Source of the DNA: Actinosynnema sp. ALI-1.44
Lineage (GTDB): Bacteria > Actinomycetota > Actinomycetes > Mycobacteriales > Pseudonocardiaceae
Assembly: GCF_001984155.1 (NCBI RefSeq)
Contig: NZ_MTQO01000048.1
Span: 124,001-188,000, forward strand
Direction: 5' to 3'
DNA: 64,000 nt
The notes under the pieces are model-generated. The model was not told the DNA's origin. It saw only the letters and a program-made list of their open reading frames with translations, and did not search any database. Position 1 is the stretch's first letter. Each line of letters opens with the position of its first letter. Shown in pieces: positions 59,335 to 64,000 of the stretch. The translations under genes and the position numbers were made by a program.

Positions 59335-62055
59335 GTGCGGTTCGAGGTGCTGGGCGAGGTACGGGCCTGGCGCGCGGAGAAGCCCGTCGACGTCGGCCAT
59401 TCACGGCAGACCAGCGTGCTGGCCGCGCTGCTGTTCGACGCCAACCGGCTGGTTTCGGCGGACCAACTGCTTGACCGCGTGTGGGGCCATCACCCGCCAC
59501 CCACCGCACGCGGCACGTTGTCGACCTATCTGACCAGGCTGCGGCAGGCGTTGGCGCCGGTGCCGATCGAGCGGCGGACCGGTGGGTACCAGATCACCGT
59601 CGAGCCGGGTGCCCTCGACCTCGACCGGTTCGACGACCTGCTCGCCAGGGCACGCGCCGCACAGGACGACCGGCTGGCCGCCCGGACGTACGAGCTGGCG
59701 TTCGACCTCTGGCGTGGCGAACCGCTGCCCGGTTTGGACACACCATGGGCCAACGACACGCGGAGCCTGTTGCACCGCAGGCGGTACGCCGCCGAGCTCG
59801 ATCGCACCGACGTCCTGCTGCGGCTCGGTGAGCACGCCGAGCTGGTCGCCGAGCTGATGACCAGGACAGCAAGGCACCCGTTGGACGAGCGGCTGGCAGG
59901 CCAGGTCATCCTCGCGCTGTACCGCACCGGGCGGCAGGCCGACGCGGTCAGCCACTACCAGGCCTTCCAGCAGCTGCTGGCCGACGAGCTGGGTACCGAC
60001 CCCGGCAGGTCGCTGCGGGACCTGCACCACCAGATCCTCGCCGACGACCAGATCGTGCTCGCACCGGAACACAGCAGGTCACGGCCGCCACGACAGCTGC
60101 CCGCGCCGCCACGGGCGTTCACCGGCCGCCGCCCCGAGCTCGACAAGCTGTCCGCACGGACCGGCTCGGGGGCGAGCACCCTCGTCATCCACGCGATCGG
60201 CGGCGGCGGTGGGATCGGCAAGACGTCACTGGCCCTGCACTGGGCGCACCAGCACGCGGACCGGTTCCCCGACGGCCAGCTCTTCGCCAACCTGCGCGGG
60301 TTCGACCCCAGCGGCACACCGGCCGCGCCGTCCACAGTGCTGCGTGGCTTCCTGAACGCGTTGGGTGTCAAGGAGATCCCGGGCGACCTGGACGCGCAGG
60401 CCGGGCTGTACCGCACGATCGTCGCCGACCGCCGGATGCTGGTGGTGCTCGACAACGCGGCGGACACCACCCAGGTCGGCCCGCTGCTCCCGGGCAGCGC
60501 GTCCGTCACCACGCTCGTGACGAGCCGCCACCCGCTCACGGGGCTGGTCGTCACCCATGGAGCGCACGCGTTGCCGCTGGACGTGCTGAGCGACGACGAA
60601 GCCTACGAGTTGCTGCGCGGCCAGCTCGGCGACGAGCGGCTGCTGGTCGAGCCCGACGCGGTGGCCGAACTGGTCAAGCACTGCGGCGGCCTGCCGTTGG
60701 CGGTGAGCATCGTCGCGGCTCGTGCGGTCGTGTCGCCGGACATGCCGCTTGCCGAGCTGGCGGCGCAGCTGCGTTCGCACACCACGCGCCTCGACGGGTT
60801 GGACACCGGGGACGCGGACGTGAATCTCCGTGCCGTGCTGGCGTTGTCCTACCGGGCGGTCTCGGCCGACGCGAGGCAACTCGCCTGGCTGCTCGGCGTG
60901 GCGCCCGGTCCCGACATCTCGTTCGCCGCCGTCGGCGCCTTGGCCGGTGACGACGCGGCCGCGTTGCTGCGCGAACTCGAGTCGGTGCACCTGGTTTCCC
61001 AGTTCACGCCGGGCCGGTACCGGATGCACGACCTCGTCCGGCTCGACGCGGCCGAACAGGCGGCCGCCGCGCTCACCGAAAAGGCCCTGCGCCGGTTGAT
61101 CGACTTCTACCTGCGCACCGGGCAGGTCGCCGACCGGCTGCTGGACCCGCGACGTCCGCCGTTCACCATCAGCGGGGACGTGCTGGCGGAGCCCCACGCG
61201 CTGCGCGACGAAGCCGACGCGACGGCGTGGATGACGGCCGAACACACCTGCCTGCTGGCCGCGCAGGAGCTGGCCGCGGAGTGTGGCTGGCACGCACAGG
61301 CGTGGGAAATGTCATTCGTCACCGACACCTGGCACTCGCGGCAGGGCCAGCACGCGGATCACCTGACCGCGTTGCGGACCGCGGTCACGGCTGCCGACGC
61401 GGCAGCCGATCCCGCGCCACGGGCCAGGCTGCACGCGAACCTCGGTCAGGTGGCCGCCCGCGCCGCGCTGGTGGACGAGTCCGTCCGCCACTTCGAACGT
61501 GCCATCACACTGGCCGACGAGGTGGGTGACCTGGTGATGCAGGCACATGCCCACCAGGGCCTCGCGGAGTGCTGGGGCGGGCAAGGCGACAACGAGCGCG
61601 CACTGGACCACGCGTGCCAATCACTGAAGTTCTACCGCGCCGCGGGCAGCCGTGAAGGAGAAGCCAGCGCCCTCAACCAGCTCGGCTGGGTCGAGGCGCT
61701 GCTGGGCAAGTACGACGACGCCCGCCGCCACTGCTTGGCCGCGTTGGCCATCGTCGGGATCGACGGCATGGCCAGCGGCCAGATCCACGACAGCCTCGGT
61801 TTCATCGACGAGCAGAGCGGCAGGCTGCCCGAGGCCATCGACTGGTACCGCCAGGCGATCGCGATCTTCGAGGCACACGGCGACGACTACAACGCCGCGA
61901 CCACGCTGATCCAGCTCGGCAGGGCTAATCTTGCCCACGGGCACACCGCCGCTGCCGTGACGGCATGGCAGTCGGCGCTGGACATTTGCCGGATACAGCG
62001 CCGTACGGGAGAAGCCGACCGCCTGCGGCAACGGCTCAGCGAACTGGGTGCCTGA
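59335..62055 (+). CDS. AfsR/SARP-family regulator with NB-ARC and TPR domains
   Basis: A 906-residue regulator. It has an OmpR-type winged helix (residues 1-90: RFEVLGEVRAWRAEKPVDVG, DQLLDRVWG), then a bacterial transcriptional activation domain (about 95-245: LYRTGRQADAVSHYQAFQQL, ELGTDPGRSLRDLH). An NB-ARC ATPase follows (about 270-540) with P-loop GGGGIGKTSLALH near 290 and LVVLDNAADTTQV, then TPR repeats from about 690 to the end. GTG 59335 has GGGGAGG upstream. These proteins activate secondary-metabolite or secreted-protein genes. The divergent LamG-RHS operon is the obvious target. Confidence 0.9.
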   Translation: MRFEVLGEVRAWRAEKPVDVGHSRQTSVLAALLFDANRLVSADQLLDRVWGHHPPPTARGTLSTYLTRLRQALAPVPIERRTGGYQITVEPGALDLDRFDDLLARARAAQDDRLAARTYELAFDLWRGEPLPGLDTPWANDTRSLLHRRRYAAELDRTDVLLRLGEHAELVAELMTRTARHPLDERLAGQVILALYRTGRQADAVSHYQAFQQLLADELGTDPGRSLRDLHHQILADDQIVLAPEHSRSRPPRQLPAPPRAFTGRRPELDKLSARTGSGASTLVIHAIGGGGGIGKTSLALHWAHQHADRFPDGQLFANLRGFDPSGTPAAPSTVLRGFLNALGVKEIPGDLDAQAGLYRTIVADRRMLVVLDNAADTTQVGPLLPGSASVTTLVTSRHPLTGLVVTHGAHALPLDVLSDDEAYELLRGQLGDERLLVEPDAVAELVKHCGGLPLAVSIVAARAVVSPDMPLAELAAQLRSHTTRLDGLDTGDADVNLRAVLALSYRAVSADARQLAWLLGVAPGPDISFAAVGALAGDDAAALLRELESVHLVSQFTPGRYRMHDLVRLDAAEQAAAALTEKALRRLIDFYLRTGQVADRLLDPRRPPFTISGDVLAEPHALRDEADATAWMTAEHTCLLAAQELAAECGWHAQAWEMSFVTDTWHSRQGQHADHLTALRTAVTAADAAADPAPRARLHANLGQVAARAALVDESVRHFERAITLADEVGDLVMQAHAHQGLAECWGGQGDNERALDHACQSLKFYRAAGSREGEASALNQLGWVEALLGKYDDARRHCLAALAIVGIDGMASGQIHDSLGFIDEQSGRLPEAIDWYRQAIAIFEAHGDDYNAATTLIQLGRANLAHGHTAAAVTAWQSALDICRIQRRTGEADRLRQRLSELGA

Positions 62056-62061
62056 CGCGGT

Positions 62062-62448
62062 CTACGGGTCGAGCTCCCGCGCGACGGCGCGGACGACTTC
62101 GGCGATTCGTTTGGTGGCCTTGCGATCCGGGTAGCGGCCGCGCCGCAGGTCCGGCTGGATCTTGGCTTCGAGCATCTTGATCATGTCCTCGACGAGGCCG
62201 TGCAACTCCTCGGCCGGACGGCGGTGCGCCTCGGCGACCGACGGCATCGGGTCGATCAGCCGGACCGAAAGCGCCTGCGGGCCACGGCGGCCGTCCGCCA
62301 CCCCGAACTCAATGCGTTGTCCCGCCTTGAGTCCCGTCACGCCAGGAGGCAGCGCGGATGCGCGGACGTACACGTCCTCCCCGCCGTCCTGCGTGACGAA
62401 CCCGAAGCCCTTCTCCGAGTCGTACCACTTGACCCGTCCGGTCGGCAC
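62062..62448 (-). CDS. cspB: Cold-shock domain protein (CspB-like, extended)
   Basis: A 128-residue protein. The cold-shock domain ([20 protein letters not shown], with RNP1 KGFGFV and RNP2-like DVYVRAS) is followed by a 60-residue helical, basic extension ([18 protein letters not shown]) typical of the actinobacterial CspB type. GTG 62448 gives the family start MPTGRVKWY; an in-frame GTG at 62457 is possible. It binds single-stranded nucleic acid. It is convergent with the SARP gene, six bases away. Confidence 0.87.
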   Translation of the reverse strand: MPTGRVKWYDSEKGFGFVTQDGGEDVYVRASALPPGVTGLKAGQRIEFGVADGRRGPQALSVRLIDPMPSVAEAHRRPAEELHGLVEDMIKMLEAKIQPDLRRGRYPDRKATKRIAEVVRAVARELDP

Positions 62449-62594
62449 AGCTCTCACCGTTCCCTCGTCGACTCCATCAGCCGTGCGGCTCCACCCTCCA
62501 TGCCGCACGACTAACGCGCCCCGGGCACGCCCTGGACGCGTCGTGACAGCCTATGCCAAACCGAGGTCCTGGCGTAGCGCATAGTCTGCTCGCT

Positions 62595-62780
62595 GTGCCG
62601 AAGTTCAGCCTGTTGCCAGCCGCCGTGACGATGTTCGCCGTTGGCCTGATCGCGATCATCGTGGTGTTCGTGCTGTACGCCGCCGGGCAGTCGGAGCTGT
62701 CCGTGTGGCTCTACGTCGCGGCGATGCTCCTGCCGGTCGGCCTCGGGCTGGGGATCTTCAGCGTGGTGCGGCGTCGCTGA
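62595..62780 (+). CDS. Small two-span membrane protein (61 aa)
   Basis: A 61-residue protein with two hydrophobic segments (VTMFAVGLIAIIVVFVLYAA and VWLYVAAMLLPVGLGLGIF) and a basic tail. It is conserved in Pseudonocardiaceae, as I recall, but has no known function. Leaderless by inspection: TAGTCT (62582-62587) lies seven bases before GTG 62595. Its 3' end overlaps the convergent HAD phosphatase gene by 23 bases. Confidence 0.72.
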   Translation: MPKFSLLPAAVTMFAVGLIAIIVVFVLYAAGQSELSVWLYVAAMLLPVGLGLGIFSVVRRR

Positions 62781-63369
62781 ACCACTCGGGGAACTCGTCG
62801 AGACCGCTCAGCACGACGTCCGCGCCCGCCGCCGTGAGCATGGCGGCGTCGCACGGGCCCGTGGTGACGCCGACCGCGAACGCACCCGCGGCGACCGCGC
62901 CCTTCATGTCGCCGATGTGATCTCCGACGTAGATGCCCGCGCCGTGCAGCTTGAGCGCCTCGGCCTTGCCCGCCGACCACAGGTCGCCGACCAGGTGGTC
63001 GATCTGCCAGCCGAGCGCGTCGATGTGCAGTTGGGCGTTGCGCTGGTACTTCCCGGTGACGATCACCGTCTTGCCGCCCGCTGCCCTGACTGATCGCAGG
63101 GCGTCGACCGCGCCGGGCATCGGCAAGGTCGTGGGGATCACGATCTCGGGGTAGGTGGCGCGGAACCGGCTCACGCACCAGTCCAGCCTGGCCTCGGGAA
63201 CGCCGATGGAGGCGAGCATGTCGCGCAACGGCGGGCCCATGTTGGCCGCGACGTACTCGCCGTCCAGCACGAGGTCGCTGGCCGCGGACAGCTCGGCCAT
63301 CGCCTTGATCACGCCAGGGCGCGGGTCGATCAGCGTCAGGTCGAGGTCGAAGCCGACAGTCACGGTCAT
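62758..63369 (-). CDS. HAD-superfamily hydrolase (phosphatase)
   Basis: A 203-residue haloacid dehalogenase-type phosphatase: motif I FDLDLTLIDP (catalytic Asp pair), motif II VIVTGKY, and motif III GIYVGDHIGDM. A helical cap lies between motifs I and II. The sequence is typical of phosphoglycolate-phosphatase-like or nucleotide phosphatases, but the substrate is unknown. Leaderless by inspection (TAGGGT, 63381-63376, six bases before ATG). It overlaps the small membrane protein gene at its 3' end. Confidence 0.85.
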   Translation of the reverse strand: MTVTVGFDLDLTLIDPRPGVIKAMAELSAASDLVLDGEYVAANMGPPLRDMLASIGVPEARLDWCVSRFRATYPEIVIPTTLPMPGAVDALRSVRAAGGKTVIVTGKYQRNAQLHIDALGWQIDHLVGDLWSAGKAEALKLHGAGIYVGDHIGDMKGAVAAGAFAVGVTTGPCDAAMLTAAGADVVLSGLDEFPEWFSDAAPR

Positions 63370-63415
63370 CCCATCACCCTAAGGGCTTTACAGATGCGCC
63401 GATCGAGTCCAGGCG

Positions 63416-63442
63416 GTTGACAGAATCCCCATCCGTGTCAAC
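63416..63442. promoter_or_regulatory. Inverted repeat/promoter before the distal TetR gene
   Basis: GTTGACA-N13-TGTCAAC, perfect 7-base arms. The left arm contains a TTGACA -35. The right arm falls where the -10 would be, ending 9 bases before ATG 63452. It is a likely autoregulatory operator for the TetR gene that follows. Confidence 0.6.
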
Positions 63443-63451
63443 ACTCGGAGC

Positions 63452-64000
63452 ATGACCGAGATCACACCGTTCTCGGAACGAGTACGGCTGTCCCTGCGCG
63501 AGACGTTGCTGGACGCGGCGGCTGAACTGCTGGCCCAGCACGGGTTCGCGGGCCTGCGGATGGTCGACGTCGCGACGAGCGCCGGAGTCAGCAGGCAGAC
63601 CGTCTACAACGAGTTCGGCAGCAAGGCCGCGCTGGTCGACGCGGTCGTGTTGCGGACGCTGTCGGAATTCCTCGACGGCACCGAAGCGCTCTGGCGGGCG
63701 ACCACCGCGGTGGCCGACAGCCTGCGCGCCACGGTCGAGTACACCGTCCGGCACGGCAGGGAGAACCGGCTGGTGGCAGCCGTTCTCGGTGGTGCGCAGG
63801 CCGAGGACCTGCTGCCGCTGCTGACCACGAGAGCCGAACCGGTGTTCCGGCACTCCATCGACCAGGTCAGCCACCACCTGACCGAGCGGATCCCGGCACT
63901 GCCGCCGGAACGCGCGGCACTGCTGGCGGAGTCCATCGTGCGGCTGTCGATCAGCCACATGCTGCTGCCCGGCGGCACGCCGGGCGAGGCGGCGGACGCG
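63452..64000 (+). CDS. TetR-family regulator (3' end outside window)
   Basis: At least 183 residues. The N-terminal helix-turn-helix is LLDAAAELLAQHGFAGLRMV followed by SAGVSRQTVYNEFGSKAAL; the ligand domain extends past the window end. ATG 63452 follows a GGAG. The upstream inverted repeat suggests autoregulation. The target genes are not visible; the divergent HAD gene is one possibility. Confidence 0.88.
   Translation, partial: MTEITPFSERVRLSLRETLLDAAAELLAQHGFAGLRMVDVATSAGVSRQTVYNEFGSKAALVDAVVLRTLSEFLDGTEALWRATTAVADSLRATVEYTVRHGRENRLVAAVLGGAQAEDLLPLLTTRAEPVFRHSIDQVSHHLTERIPALPPERAALLAESIVRLSISHMLLPGGTPGEAADA

Overview
High-GC actinobacterial chromosome, most likely Pseudonocardiaceae (Amycolatopsis, Lentzea or Kibdelosporangium type). 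The evidence is strong GC bias at third codon positions, many GTG starts, several leaderless genes with a TANNNT -10 six or seven bases before the start, and a backbone of actinobacteria-specific genes: SepH, DUF2537, a SpoU methyltransferase, MarR, DUF2530, DUF3027, a polyproline MFS protein, a DUF2771 lipoprotein and a CspB-like cold-shock protein. From memory, this backbone matches the M. tuberculosis Rv0871-Rv0889c block (cspB to serC and citA). No tRNA, rRNA, CRISPR array, prophage or intact insertion sequence was seen.

Layout. 1-3105: urease locus on the minus strand. ureC, ureF and the start of ureG are intact, but ureA and ureB are broken by deletions. 3105-6702: ornithine cyclodeaminase family gene, citrate synthase, and a cytochrome P450 behind two tandem palindromic operators. 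6834-10256: ABC-2 exporter with a NarL-type two-component system. 10310-13820: serC, a beta-lactamase-fold hydrolase and two small proteins. 13948-19461: a MacB-like ABC export operon divergent from an OmpR-type two-component system, with CGCTTA repeats between them. 19814-24169: SepH, a SigE-family sigma factor with its partner, and a polytopic membrane protein. 24345-27937: heterodimeric ABC exporter behind a MerR/SoxR-like operator.

27998-32412: CsbD-like gene, then an Asp23/Gls24 envelope-stress island led by an ECF sigma factor and a protein joining a zinc anti-sigma-like head to an Asp23 domain, ending with AmaP. 32421-41510: DUF2537, methyltransferase, glutamate-cysteine ligase family enzyme, TetR, heme oxygenase behind an iron-box-like site and a TetR-type palindrome, Fe/Mn superoxide dismutase, MFS, MarR, purine permease and DUF2530. 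Between sodA and the MFS gene lie three strong hairpins and an orphan IdeR/DmdR-like iron box.

41507-49135: remnants of a RloA/RloB-type defence pair, a sacsin-like ATPase, DUF3027, glutamine cyclotransferase, MFS and DUF2771. 49186-62055: an insertion holding two giant secreted proteins (an RHS/YD-repeat protein and a LamG protein with Cys repeats), divergent from an AfsR/SARP-type regulator. 62062-64000: cold-shock protein, small membrane protein, HAD phosphatase and a truncated TetR gene.

The items most worth following are the damaged ureAB and rloAB genes, the sigma/anti-sigma-controlled Asp23 island, the set of palindromic operators (P450, heme oxygenase, ABC exporter, SARP and TetR genes), the orphan iron box with a possible small RNA, and the LamG-RHS island with an unrecognised C-terminal domain.
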